Of a DNA stretch of 11,069 bases, positions 1 to 6,019 are shown piece by piece. The stretch spans positions 1 through 11,069 of the forward strand of contig NZ_DATLXO010000100.1 of NCBI RefSeq assembly GCF_035575815.1. Direction: 5' to 3'. A model generated the notes under the pieces. The model saw only the letters and a program-made list of their open reading frames with translations, did no database searches and was not told the DNA's origin. Positions within the stretch are counted from its first letter, which is position 1, and each line of letters opens with the position of its first letter. The translations under genes and the position numbers were made by a program. The stretch is from Iamia sp035575815 (GTDB taxonomy: Bacteria > Actinomycetota > Acidimicrobiia > Acidimicrobiales > Iamiaceae).

Positions 1-250
1 GCTCGTAGGTGACGCCCTCGAGCTCGCCGGTGCCCCGCTTGATCGCCCGCTCGATGGTGTCGAGCGGCACCGAGCTGTCGCGCGCCTTTTGGTACATGGT
101 GCGCAGCGTGGGGTTCATGTCGGGGTCTCCCCCGCCCTGGCGGGCGGCCACCTCGACCTGGCGGATCAGCTTGGCGAACAGCTTTCCCCGCTTGGCGTCC
201 GCCGCGCCCTTCTTGTGCTTGATCGTGGCCCACTTGGAATGGCCGGACAT
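1..250 (-). CDS. yebC: YebC/PmpR-family protein, N-terminal 83 residues (3' end beyond window)
   Basis: The visible product begins MSGHSKWATIKHKKGAADAK, the hallmark N-terminus of the YebC/PmpR family, and continues through a basic helical segment ending KRGTGELEGVTYE at the window edge. The family is about 250 residues long, so roughly two thirds is missing. Members have been described as transcriptional regulators and, more recently, as ribosome-associated factors that help translation through difficult stretches; which role applies here cannot be seen. The ATG at 248-250 shares its A with the pdxT stop codon (TGATG). It has a clear Shine-Dalgarno GAGGAG at 256-261, five bases upstream and inside the pdxT 3' end, which supports both the start and translational coupling to pdxT. 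In mycobacteria yebC also follows pdxT and lies near ruvC. Confidence 0.95.
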   Translation of the reverse strand, partial: MSGHSKWATIKHKKGAADAKRGKLFAKLIRQVEVAARQGGGDPDMNPTLRTMYQKARDSSVPLDTIERAIKRGTGELEGVTYE

Positions 251-888
251 CAGTTCTCCTCGAAGGTGGACAGGAAGAGGCGGTGGAGGCGCAGATCGTC
301 GGTGAGCTCCGGGTGGAACGATGCCACGATCGCCGCGCCCTGGCGGGCCAGGACGGGGCGACCGTCGACCCGGGCGAGGATCTCGACGTCGGGGCCGGCG
401 GCCTCGACCACCGGGGCCCGGATGAACACGGCGTGGAACGGGCCGCCGTCGATCGGTGCACCCTGCCACGTCAGGTCGAGGTCGGCCTCGAAGGAGTCGC
501 GCTGGCGCCCGAAGGCGTTGCGGCGCACCGCCATGTCGATGACGCCGAGGCTGCGCTGGTCGGCCCGCCCGTCGAGCACGTCGGTGGCGAGCAGGATCAT
601 GCCCGCACAGGTGCCGAGGACGGGCAGGCCGTCCGCCAACCGTTCGGCGAGGGGGCCGCGCAGTCCGCTCGTGTCGAGCAGCTTCGACATGGTGGTCGAC
701 TCGCCCCCGGGCAGCACCAGGCCGTCGATCCCGGCCAGATCGCCCGCACCGCGCACCTCGACGGGCACGGCGCCCAGGGCCACGAGGGCGTTGGCGTGGT
801 GCGACACCGCACCCTGGAGGGCGAGGATGCCGACCTTCGCCCCGGGTGCGCCGGGAGCGACGGGACTGGGCTCAGCGGGCCCCGCCAT
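250..888 (-). CDS. pdxT: Pyridoxal 5'-phosphate synthase glutaminase subunit PdxT
   Basis: Class I glutamine amidotransferase of 212 residues. PdxT hydrolyses glutamine and channels ammonia to PdxS for vitamin B6 (PLP) synthesis in the cytoplasm. Visible hallmarks are KVGILALQGAV (18-28), the oxyanion/substrate segment LPGGEST (59-65), the nucleophile elbow GTCAGM with Cys94, and the FHPELT segment supplying His192 and Glu194 of the catalytic triad. All triad residues are present, so it should be active. The first 17 residues, rich in Pro, Ala and Gly, precede the usual family start. No better start codon is visible between ATG 888 and the conserved core, so this is a short extension or a slightly misplaced start. 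A weak GGAG lies about 10 bases upstream. It follows pdxS by 39 bp and overlaps yebC by one base, so the three genes look like one operon. Confidence 0.97.
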   Translation of the reverse strand: MAGPAEPSPVAPGAPGAKVGILALQGAVSHHANALVALGAVPVEVRGAGDLAGIDGLVLPGGESTTMSKLLDTSGLRGPLAERLADGLPVLGTCAGMILLATDVLDGRADQRSLGVIDMAVRRNAFGRQRDSFEADLDLTWQGAPIDGGPFHAVFIRAPVVEAAGPDVEILARVDGRPVLARQGAAIVASFHPELTDDLRLHRLFLSTFEEN

Positions 889-927
889 GTCCCGGGGGCT
901 CCGGCTCGGGGCGGTGGGCCACGGGGC

Positions 928-1836
928 TCACCAGCCCCGGTCGGCGAAGGTGGTCTCGAGGGTGGCGACCTCGAGGCCCGCCATCGCCGTGCCCAGGCCT
1001 CGGGACACCTTGGCCAGGATCTCCGGCGAGCGGAAGTGGGTGGTGGCCTCGACGACGGCCTTGGCCATCCGGGCCGGGTCCGACGACTTGAAGATGCCCG
1101 AGCCCACGAAGGTGGCCTCGGCGCCCAGCTGCATGGTGAGCGCCGCGTCGGCCGGGGTGGCGATGCCGCCGGCACAGAAGAGGGGCACGGGCAGGCGACC
1201 GGTGGATGCGATCTCCTGGACGAGGGGCAGTGGGGCGCCCAGGCGCTTGGCCCACTCGAACTGCTCGGCCGGGTCGGCCTGGGTGAGCTTGCGGATGTCG
1301 CCCAGGATGGCGCGCAGGTGGCGCACGGCCTCGACGATGTTGCCGGTGCCGGCCTCGCCCTTGGAGCGGATCATGCATGCGCCCTCGGAGATGCGGCGCA
1401 GCGCCTCGCCCAGGTTGGTGGCGCCGCACACGAACGGGACGGTGAAGGCCCACTTGTCGATGTGGTGGGTCTCATCGGCGGGGGTGAGGACCTCGGACTC
1501 GTCGACGAAGTCGACGCCGAGCGCTTCGAGGACCTGGGCCTCGACGAAGTGGCCGATGCGGGCCTTGGCCATGACCGGGATGGTGGTGACGGCCTCGATG
1601 CCCTCGATCATCTCGGGGTCGCTCATGCGGGCGACCCCGCCGTCGCGGCGGATGTCCGACGGCACCCGCTCGAGGGCCATGACCGCCACCGCGCCAGCGT
1701 CCTCGGCGATGCGGGCCTGCTCCGGGTCGACCACGTCCATGATGACGCCGCCGCGCAACATCTCGGCCAGGCCCCGCTTCACCCGGAAGGTGCCCGTCTC
1801 GGACGGGGTGGAGGGTGAGGTCGCGCTCTCGGGCAT
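928..1836 (-). CDS. pdxS: Pyridoxal 5'-phosphate synthase lyase subunit PdxS
   Basis: Synthase subunit (302 residues, typical length) that condenses ribose 5-phosphate, glyceraldehyde 3-phosphate and ammonia into PLP; family members form dodecamers of TIM barrels decorated with PdxT. The family signatures are intact: VKRGLAEMLRGGVIMDVV near the N-terminus with Asp34, PVMAKARIGH with the Schiff-base Lys91, and RSKGEAGTGN with the second catalytic Lys159. These correspond to Asp24, Lys81 and Lys149 of the Bacillus enzyme with a constant offset of 10. The C-terminal phosphate-binding glycines (FCAGGIATPADA, FVGSGIFKS) are also present. The ATG at 1836 has no Shine-Dalgarno, but a TAGAGT hexamer lies 6 bases upstream, so a leaderless mRNA is likely. 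It sits 42 bp after the DUF454-like gene and 39 bp before pdxT. Confidence 0.98.
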   Translation of the reverse strand: MPESATSPSTPSETGTFRVKRGLAEMLRGGVIMDVVDPEQARIAEDAGAVAVMALERVPSDIRRDGGVARMSDPEMIEGIEAVTTIPVMAKARIGHFVEAQVLEALGVDFVDESEVLTPADETHHIDKWAFTVPFVCGATNLGEALRRISEGACMIRSKGEAGTGNIVEAVRHLRAILGDIRKLTQADPAEQFEWAKRLGAPLPLVQEIASTGRLPVPLFCAGGIATPADAALTMQLGAEATFVGSGIFKSSDPARMAKAVVEATTHFRSPEILAKVSRGLGTAMAGLEVATLETTFADRGW

Positions 1837-1842
1837 GGCCCC

Positions 1843-1848
1843 ACTCTA
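1843..1848 (-). promoter_or_regulatory. Candidate -10 box of a leaderless pdxS promoter
   Basis: On the minus strand TAGAGT (TANNNT type) is followed by six bases and then the pdxS ATG, which would place the transcription start at or next to the start codon. No convincing -35 box or Shine-Dalgarno is visible. If real, pdxS-pdxT-yebC is transcribed independently of the membrane-protein genes upstream. Confidence 0.5.
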
Positions 1849-1878
1849 CGACCGCCCGCGCCGACCCGGAAGCCGGAA

Positions 1879-2310
1879 TCACCGGGCCCGGGCGGCCAGC
1901 ACGGTCTCGCGGGTCGGGACCCGCAGGAGGATCCAACCGACCCCCACCGCGCCGGCCAGGCCGACGACGAGCCTCGGCGTCCATGTCTCGAACCCCAGGG
2001 TGGCGCTCAGGGTGCAGGCCACGACGATCATGGTGATGGCGAGCACCTTGGCCCGCCGGGGCATGCCGAGGCCCTCGCGGTGGTCGCGCACCATGGGGCC
2101 CACGCCGGGCAGGCCGAGCACCCAGCGCTCGAAGCGGGGGCTCGACTTCGAGAACGCCCACGCGGCGATGATGAAGAACACCGTGGTGGGCAGGCCGGGC
2201 ACGACGACGCCGACGCCGCCCAGGGCCACGGCGGCGAACCCGACCACCAGCCAGGCGGCGCGGACGGTGCGGTGGCGCGAGACCTCGCCGAGGTCGACCG
2301 GGGCGGCCAT
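1879..2310 (-). CDS. DUF454 (YbaN-like) small inner-membrane protein
   Basis: Product of 143 residues matching the DUF454/YbaN pattern: a first hydrophobic block ending GVGVVVPGLPTTVFFIIAAW, then the conserved AFSKSSPRFERWVL segment, a loop GPMVRDHREGLGMPRRAK, and two further hydrophobic helices (about 87-107 and 112-131). The family is widespread and of unknown function, predicted to be a multi-pass cytoplasmic membrane protein. The ATG lies only 3 bp after the stop of the preceding membrane-protein gene and has no Shine-Dalgarno of its own, so translational coupling is likely. The pairing with another small membrane protein and the position before pdxS give no clear functional hint. Recognition is from residue pattern only. 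Confidence 0.85.
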   Translation of the reverse strand: MAAPVDLGEVSRHRTVRAAWLVVGFAAVALGGVGVVVPGLPTTVFFIIAAWAFSKSSPRFERWVLGLPGVGPMVRDHREGLGMPRRAKVLAITMIVVACTLSATLGFETWTPRLVVGLAGAVGVGWILLRVPTRETVLAARAR

Positions 2311-2313
2311 GGC

Positions 2314-2730
2314 CTAGTTCAGCAGCCCGGCCAGGTCGCGAGCGATCAGCACCACCAACAGGGCGATGACAGTGGTGCTGATGGCGGTGTAGGCCCAGCG
2401 CCACGGGTGGTCGGCCCGCCAGAAGCGGCGGATGCTCTTCATGTTGAAGACGATGGCGAGCACGCCGAGCGGCACCCCGATGGCGGGGCCGACCCCGGAG
2501 GCCAGGCCCATCGGCACGAGCAGGAAGGGAATCACCAGGTAGGTGAGCAGGCACCGGGTGGCCGAGACCAGCATCGAGCGGCTGAACGCGCTGCGCAGCT
2601 CGACCTCGCGCATCGCCGGCGCGGCGTCGGAGATCCGCAGGAGGCGGCGGACTGCCTCGTCCGCATTCGACCGGCGCGGGGCATCGACGAGTGCCGTCTC
2701 GGGAACCGCGGTCGGGGGCAGTGTCGTCAC
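2314..2730 (-). CDS. Small membrane protein of unknown function
   Basis: I do not recognise this family. From the GTG at 2730 the product is 138 residues: a soluble N-terminal part of about 60 residues containing SNADEAVRRLLRISDA, then three hydrophobic segments (around TYLVIPFLLVPMGLASG, VGPAIGVPLGVLAIVFNM and a C-terminal AISTTVIALLVVLIA) separated by a basic/aromatic loop SIRRFWRADHPWRWAY. This looks like a three-helix membrane protein. The open frame extends to a TTG at 2766 (150 residues). GTG 2730 is preferred because it has GAGG just upstream, although only two bases away; neither start is strong. It is followed 3 bp later by the DUF454-like gene, so the two probably form a unit. A conserved actinobacterial family is likely but not shown. 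Confidence 0.75.
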   Translation of the reverse strand: MTTLPPTAVPETALVDAPRRSNADEAVRRLLRISDAAPAMREVELRSAFSRSMLVSATRCLLTYLVIPFLLVPMGLASGVGPAIGVPLGVLAIVFNMKSIRRFWRADHPWRWAYTAISTTVIALLVVLIARDLAGLLN

Positions 2731-2790
2731 CGCCTCATGCTCGCAGCCGCTCGGCGGTGCTTCCAATCCGGCTGGGGGGCCGCCGTTGGT

Positions 2791-2809
2791 TCGGTCCGGA
2801 CCGGACCGA
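2791..2809 (-). terminator. Possible hairpin after the DUF3048 gene
   Basis: TCGGTCCGGACCGGACCGA forms a 7-bp stem (TCGGTCC/GGACCGA) around five bases, immediately after the TGA of the DUF3048 gene. There is no T-run on the minus strand after it, so it is at most a weak or factor-dependent terminator, or simply a GC-rich dyad. The spacing between the two genes is short, and readthrough is equally possible. Confidence 0.35.
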
Positions 2810-4198
2810 TCACCCCACCACGCCGGCGCTGCCGGGCCTCACCAGCTCGATCCAGGTCCGCCCGGCGGAGAGAGAGATGGGCTGGCCGGCACCGTCGCGC
2901 AGGGCGATGGGGGCGCCCTCGGTCGGTCGGTCCCATCGGCCGCGCACCAGCTTGCCGTCGGTGAACACCCACGCCTCGCCGCCGCCGACGGTGACGCCCT
3001 CGGGCGAGCGCGGGTCGGCCGGGCTGGCGACGTAGTCGGTGAACATGACGACGACGTTGCGCGGACCGATCGCGTATCCCGCCCCGTCGAGGTGCACACT
3101 CCCGCGCTGCTGGCGCAGCCACCGCCCCTCCTCGGGCAGCCAGCTCCACGACACCGGCGCCGACGCGACCCCGTTGAAGGCCAGGTTCACACCGGTGACG
3201 GGCTCGCCGACCGGCGACCCCTCGCCCCGGGGGCGGAACCCGCCGAGGGCGGGAGGCGCGCTGGCCCCCTCGCCCCGGGCCCAGATCTCCCACGGCCGCA
3301 CGTAGAGGTTGTGCGGCGCCCGGCGACCCGTCACCCGCGCGTAGGCCGGGGCCCACTCCCCTCCGCGATCGGCGATGGAGGGTGCCGCCCGGACGGCGGC
3401 GAGCACCCCGGGGTTGCCACCGGAGTAGGCGAACAGGGGCCTGCCGAACGCGGGCAGCAGGTGGACGTCGGTGGTGCGGGCCGAGCGCACCGGACCCATC
3501 TCCGGAGAGTCGGTCGAGTGGAGCACGGCGACGAAGCGAGTGATCCCGCCCTCGACGACCTCCTCGACGACCACGTCGGCGAAGGCCAGGCCGGTCTGGG
3601 GGCGGGCCGTCTCGCCGTCGATGTCGAGGTTGTCGATCTTGACCGCCAGCGCGGGGCGGCCGAGCAGCCCGGGGTCGGGCACCGGCAGGCCGGTGAGCGG
3701 GGCTCGCGACCCGTTGTCGGGGGTGTCTTCGGGCAGGAACCGCAGGGACCCCGCCGGCGGCGCGGGCGGCAGCGTCGGCGCCGGTGTCCCTGGGGCCGCC
3801 ACGTCCCCCGTCCCGGTGGTCGGACCCGGGCTGGGGGGGGTGGCCGTCGTGGTGGTCGGACCTGTCCTGGTGGTCGGACCTGTCCTGGTGGTCCTACCTG
3901 TCCTGGTGGTCGGACCCGTCGTGGTGGTCGGACCTGTCGTGGTGGTCGGAGCTGTGTCCGTCGTGGTGGGTGCGACCGTCGTCGTGGTGGAGGTCGAGGC
4001 CTTTCCGGCGGACTCACCGGTGCTCCGTCCCTCGTCGGTGGTGCTGGTGCCCGGGTTGGCCGCGGTGACCTCGGACCCGTCGCGGGTGGCGACCACCGTG
4101 ACCACCACGAGCAGGCCGACGATGGCCAGGCCGACCCCGACCCGCCGGACCATGGTGGCCCGCAACCACGCCCAGGCTCGGGCCGGCAGGACAATCAT
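2810..4198 (-). CDS. Membrane-anchored DUF3048 (YerB-like) protein with Thr/Pro/Gly-rich stalk
   Basis: Product of 462 residues from ATG 4198. A short basic N-terminus is followed by one hydrophobic helix (about 16-37, VRRVGVGLAIVGLLVVVTVVA), a low-complexity extracytoplasmic stalk (about 45-150) made largely of Thr, Pro and Gly, and a C-terminal DUF3048 domain (about 166-462). The domain shows PLTGLPVPDP, the segment ARPQTGLAFADVVVEE, EGGITRF, and GPVRSARTTDVHLL followed by GRPLFAYSGGNPGV. The family includes Bacillus YerB, a lipoprotein of unknown function. Here no lipobox Cys follows the helix, so anchoring is by the helix itself. The frame extends to a GTG at 4243. ATG 4198 is preferred because GGGGG lies five bases upstream and the extension is merely arginine-rich; ATG 4153 is a third option. 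Function is unknown; a cell-surface role is inferred. Confidence 0.88.
   Translation of the reverse strand: MIVLPARAWAWLRATMVRRVGVGLAIVGLLVVVTVVATRDGSEVTAANPGTSTTDEGRSTGESAGKASTSTTTTVAPTTTDTAPTTTTGPTTTTGPTTRTGRTTRTGPTTRTGPTTTTATPPSPGPTTGTGDVAAPGTPAPTLPPAPPAGSLRFLPEDTPDNGSRAPLTGLPVPDPGLLGRPALAVKIDNLDIDGETARPQTGLAFADVVVEEVVEGGITRFVAVLHSTDSPEMGPVRSARTTDVHLLPAFGRPLFAYSGGNPGVLAAVRAAPSIADRGGEWAPAYARVTGRRAPHNLYVRPWEIWARGEGASAPPALGGFRPRGEGSPVGEPVTGVNLAFNGVASAPVSWSWLPEEGRWLRQQRGSVHLDGAGYAIGPRNVVVMFTDYVASPADPRSPEGVTVGGGEAWVFTDGKLVRGRWDRPTEGAPIALRDGAGQPISLSAGRTWIELVRPGSAGVVG
3849..3956 (-). repeat. Six tandem 18-bp units encoding the TTxTGP stalk
   Basis: The heptamer ggtcgga (ggtccta in the third unit) recurs exactly every 18 bp at 3854, 3872, 3890, 3908, 3926 and 3944. 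Each unit encodes six residues of the type G-P-T-T-(T/R)-T. Units differ by one or a few substitutions, some of which change Thr to Arg. The period is a multiple of three, so copy number can change without frameshift; this is a length-variable surface-protein stalk. Confidence 0.9.
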
Positions 4199-4320
4199 CG
4201 ATGCCCCCGGGACACGACAACGGCGTCGTCGGCCACCGGGCACCGATGAGCGCCGCCGGCGCCGCAGGCTCCGCCGCCGGAGAGCCCGTACCTCCTGATT
4301 CGCTCGCTGCGCTCGCTCAT
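4195..4320 (-). CDS. Possible 41-residue upstream ORF coupled to the DUF3048 gene
   Basis: An ATG at 4318-4320 opens a 41-residue frame (MSERSERIRRYG at the start, then Gly/Ala-rich, ending VVVSRGHR). Its TGA overlaps the ATG of the DUF3048 gene in an ATGA arrangement. TAGGGT lies six bases before the ATG, consistent with a leaderless transcript. The ATG and first codons fall inside a 25-bp repeated element, and the encoded peptide is low in complexity. It may therefore be a chance frame or a translated leader rather than a functional peptide. No family is recognised. Confidence 0.25.
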   Translation of the reverse strand: MSERSERIRRYGLSGGGACGAGGAHRCPVADDAVVVSRGHR

Positions 4321-4323
4321 CGG
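4299..4323. repeat. Left 25-bp direct repeat flanking a hairpin
   Basis: This element and the one at 4416-4440 share about 21 of 25 positions in the same orientation, with the common core TTCGCTCGC followed three bases later by GCTCGCT. Together they bracket the long hairpin at 4335-4404. Similar gctcgctgcgctcgctcat-type sequence recurs at the start of the acyl-CoA dehydrogenase gene (10153-10170), so part of it may be a sequence type common in this genome. Confidence 0.6.
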
Positions 4324-4326
4324 TGC

Positions 4327-4332
4327 ACCCTA
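4327..4332 (-). promoter_or_regulatory. Candidate -10 box for the DUF3048 transcript
   Basis: The minus strand reads TAGGGT, a TANNNT-type hexamer. The predicted start point falls at about 4320, which would give either a leaderless 41-residue upstream ORF or a leader of about 122 nt before the DUF3048 ATG. No convincing -35 is visible. Confidence 0.4.
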
Positions 4333-4334
4333 AC

Positions 4335-4404
4335 GGCCTCGGCGAACTGGGGCACGAGATGGCCGTGGGGGCAGCCGATCCGTGCCCCAGAACCGGGCGA
4401 GGCC
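4335..4404. other. 70-nt imperfect hairpin in the htpX-DUF3048 intergenic region
   Basis: A perfect 10-bp inverted repeat, CTGGGGCACG (4347-4356) with CGTGCCCCAG (4381-4390), is nested in an outer 7-bp pair, GGCCTCG (4335-4341) with CGAGGCC (4398-4404). It lies about 40 bp beyond the htpX stop. It could terminate lemA-htpX transcription, although no T-run follows on the minus strand, or be a repetitive palindromic element together with the flanking direct repeats. The rest of 4199-4442 holds only GC-rich sequence and the possible upstream ORF. Confidence 0.6.
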
Positions 4405-4415
4405 GTGCTGTCGGG

Positions 4416-4440
4416 TTCGCTCGCGGAGCTCGCTGATGGG
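4416..4440. repeat. Right 25-bp direct repeat flanking a hairpin
   Basis: Imperfect copy of 4299-4323 in the same orientation, ending only 2 bp before the htpX stop codon. The core TTCGCTCGC and GCTCGCT blocks are conserved; the differences fall between and after them. Confidence 0.6.
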
Positions 4441-4442
4441 TC

Positions 4443-5354
4443 TCATAGTTCTTGCAGCGCGGCGATGCGCTCGTCGAGGGGCGGGTGGGTGTCGAACATC
4501 CGGTTCAGCTTGGAGAGGCGCCCCTCGCTCTCGATGCGGGCGATGGGCGACTCGATCCAGAGGTGGGCCGTGGCCCGTGACGAGGCGTGCACCACGGTGG
4601 TGTCGTCGCGCAGCTTGGTGAGGGCGGAGACGAGCGCCGGCGGGTACCTCGTCATCTGAATGGCCGAGACGTCGGCCAGCGTCTCGCGCCGGCGACTGAC
4701 CGCGAACTGGAGCAGGCGGGCGATGAGCGGGGCGGCGGCGAGCAGGGCGAAGCCGGCCAGGGCGAGAACGACCGCCGGCCCGCCGGTCGAGTCGCGGTCC
4801 TGACGCCCGCGACGTCCGCCGTTCCACCACATGAAGCGGATGCCGATGTCGGAGAGGATGGCCACCGCGCCGACGCAGGTGACGGCCAGGGTGGCGACGA
4901 GGACGTCGTCGTTCTTGATGTGGCTGAGCTCGTGGGCCACCACGGCCTCGAGCTCGACCCGGCTCATCATCAGAAGCAGGCCGGTGGTCACGGCGATCGA
5001 CGCGTGCTCGGGCGAGCGGCCGGTGGCGAAGGCGTTGGGCGCGTCGTCGCCGATGACGTAGATGCCGGGCTTGGGCAGGCCGCTGGCGATGCAGAGGCCC
5101 TCGACGAGGTTGTGCAGCCGGGCGTAGGTGTCGGGGTCTGCGGGCTGGGCCCGGCTCACCGAGAGGGCGACGCGCTCGGAGCCCCACCACGCCGCGGCCG
5201 ACGTGCCCGCCGCGACGAGCAGGGCGATCACGACGCCGATCGGGCCCAGGTCGATCAGGTAGGTGACGACCCAGGTCACGGCGGCGACGAGGAGGAACGA
5301 GAGTGCCAGCAACGCGTACGAGCGACGCTTGTTGCGTGCGACCTGGTCGTACAC
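4443..5354 (-). CDS. htpX: M48-family zinc metalloprotease, HtpX-like
   Basis: Integral-membrane peptidase of 303 residues, normal for HtpX. From GTG 5354 it starts VYDQVARNKRRS, followed by two membrane helices (about 13-34 and 37-57). A cytoplasmic domain follows with the zinc/catalytic motif HELSH (His141, Glu142, His145) and the third zinc ligand Glu224 in SRRRETLAD. Two further hydrophobic segments (about 151-168 and 193-213) lie between them. All catalytic residues are present. HtpX proteases degrade misfolded or damaged membrane proteins. An upstream GTG at 5420 is in frame, but it would overlap lemA by 62 bp and precede the family's typical start. GTG 5354 lies four bases after the lemA stop, with no clear Shine-Dalgarno, which suggests translational coupling. 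lemA-htpX pairs are common in bacteria. Confidence 0.95.
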   Translation of the reverse strand: MYDQVARNKRRSYALLALSFLLVAAVTWVVTYLIDLGPIGVVIALLVAAGTSAAAWWGSERVALSVSRAQPADPDTYARLHNLVEGLCIASGLPKPGIYVIGDDAPNAFATGRSPEHASIAVTTGLLLMMSRVELEAVVAHELSHIKNDDVLVATLAVTCVGAVAILSDIGIRFMWWNGGRRGRQDRDSTGGPAVVLALAGFALLAAAPLIARLLQFAVSRRRETLADVSAIQMTRYPPALVSALTKLRDDTTVVHASSRATAHLWIESPIARIESEGRLSKLNRMFDTHPPLDERIAALQEL

Positions 5355-5358
5355 AGGA

Positions 5359-5916
5359 CTAGAAGCTGACCGTGACCGGGCCGCGGGCGTCGCCCTCGGC
5401 CTGGAAGTACTGGCGCTCACCCATGCCGGCGGCGCGGGCCATGAACACCGCGGGGAAGCTCTCGATCTTGGTGTTGTACTGGTTCACCGAGTCGTTGTAG
5501 TACTGCCGTGCGTAGGCGACGCGGTCCTCGCTGGTGGTCAGCTCCTCCTGCAGGGCGAGGAAGTTCTGGTTGGCCTTGAGGTCGGGGTACGCCTCGGAGA
5601 GGGCGAACACGTTGGCCAGGGCCCCGGAGACCGCCTTCTCGGCGTTGGCCTGCTCCGAGGGGGTCGACGCGGCCACGGCGGAGTTGCGGGCGGCGACCAC
5701 CTTCTCGAGCGTCTCGCTCTCATGCGTCGCGTAGCCCTTGACCGTCTCGACCAGGTTGGGGATGAGGTCGTGGCGGCGGTTGAGCTGGACCTCGATCTGG
5801 GCCCACGCCGCCTCGACGCGGTTCTTGAGCTTGACCAGGCCGTTGTAGCTCGCGATCAGCCAGACGGCGAGCACGACGATCACCAGGACGATGACCACGA
5901 TGATGATGGTTCCCAC
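5359..5916 (-). CDS. lemA: LemA family protein
   Basis: Product of 185 residues with one N-terminal membrane helix (about 3-23) and a long helical domain carrying the LemA pattern: YNGLVKLKNRVEAAWAQIEV, then QLNRRHDLIPNLVETVKGY, the segment LSEAYPDLKANQNFLALQEE, and YNDSVNQYNTKIESFPAVF. Length and motif order are typical. LemA proteins are membrane-anchored helical bundles of poorly defined function, often encoded next to M48 proteases or TPM-domain proteins and suspected of envelope roles. The GTG start at 5916 is well supported by AGGAGG at 5921-5926 with a 4-nt spacer. Its stop lies four bases before the htpX start, so the two form an operon. Confidence 0.95.
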   Translation of the reverse strand: MGTIIIVVIVLVIVVLAVWLIASYNGLVKLKNRVEAAWAQIEVQLNRRHDLIPNLVETVKGYATHESETLEKVVAARNSAVAASTPSEQANAEKAVSGALANVFALSEAYPDLKANQNFLALQEELTTSEDRVAYARQYYNDSVNQYNTKIESFPAVFMARAAGMGERQYFQAEGDARGPVTVSF

Positions 5917-5920
5917 GGAT

Positions 5921-5926
5921 CCTCCT
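5921..5926 (-). promoter_or_regulatory. Strong Shine-Dalgarno of lemA
   Basis: The minus strand reads AGGAGG-ATCC-GTG, a full consensus site. It fixes the GTG start of lemA and contrasts with the apparently leaderless neighbours. Confidence 0.85.
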
Positions 5927-5972
5927 GATCAGCGTCCGCCCGAAACGGGCTGCGCGCCGGGGTGGCCCTCGG

Positions 5973-6000
5973 ATCCTAGACGGCGCTCGCCGCCGGTCAC
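5973..6000 (-). promoter_or_regulatory. Candidate promoter of lemA-htpX
   Basis: On the minus strand a -35-like GTGACC (5995-6000; TGAC matches consensus) is followed by a 16-nt spacer and a -10 box TAGGAT (5973-5978). Transcription would start near 5966, leaving a leader of about 50 nt with the strong Shine-Dalgarno. It is the only promoter in the window with both boxes recognisable. It lies just past the end of the pimA-like gene, in a 103-bp gap that holds nothing else notable. Confidence 0.6.
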
Positions 6001-6019
6001 CGTCTCCCGGCCCGGGCCG

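Noticed and set aside
89..2317. Very long open frame of 742 codons on the plus strand
   Set aside because: It lies opposite pdxT, pdxS and the DUF454-like gene, is rich in Arg, Pro, Ser and Ala without any family motif, and is open only because of the GC bias of the opposing genes.
3849..3956. CRISPR-like regular repeats
   Set aside because: Units are contiguous 18-mers with no spacers and are in frame within a coding region.
2543..4249. Plus-strand frame of 568 codons with Gly/Arg-rich repeats
   Set aside because: Shadow of the DUF3048 gene; its repeats are simply the antisense reading of the 18-bp stalk units.
4335..4404. Classical Rho-independent terminator for lemA-htpX
   Set aside because: The stem is strong but no T-run follows on the minus strand, so it is described only as a hairpin.
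5355..5420. 22-residue N-terminal extension of HtpX
   Set aside because: It overlaps lemA, is Ser/Arg/Ala-rich, and the family-like N-terminus begins at GTG 5354.
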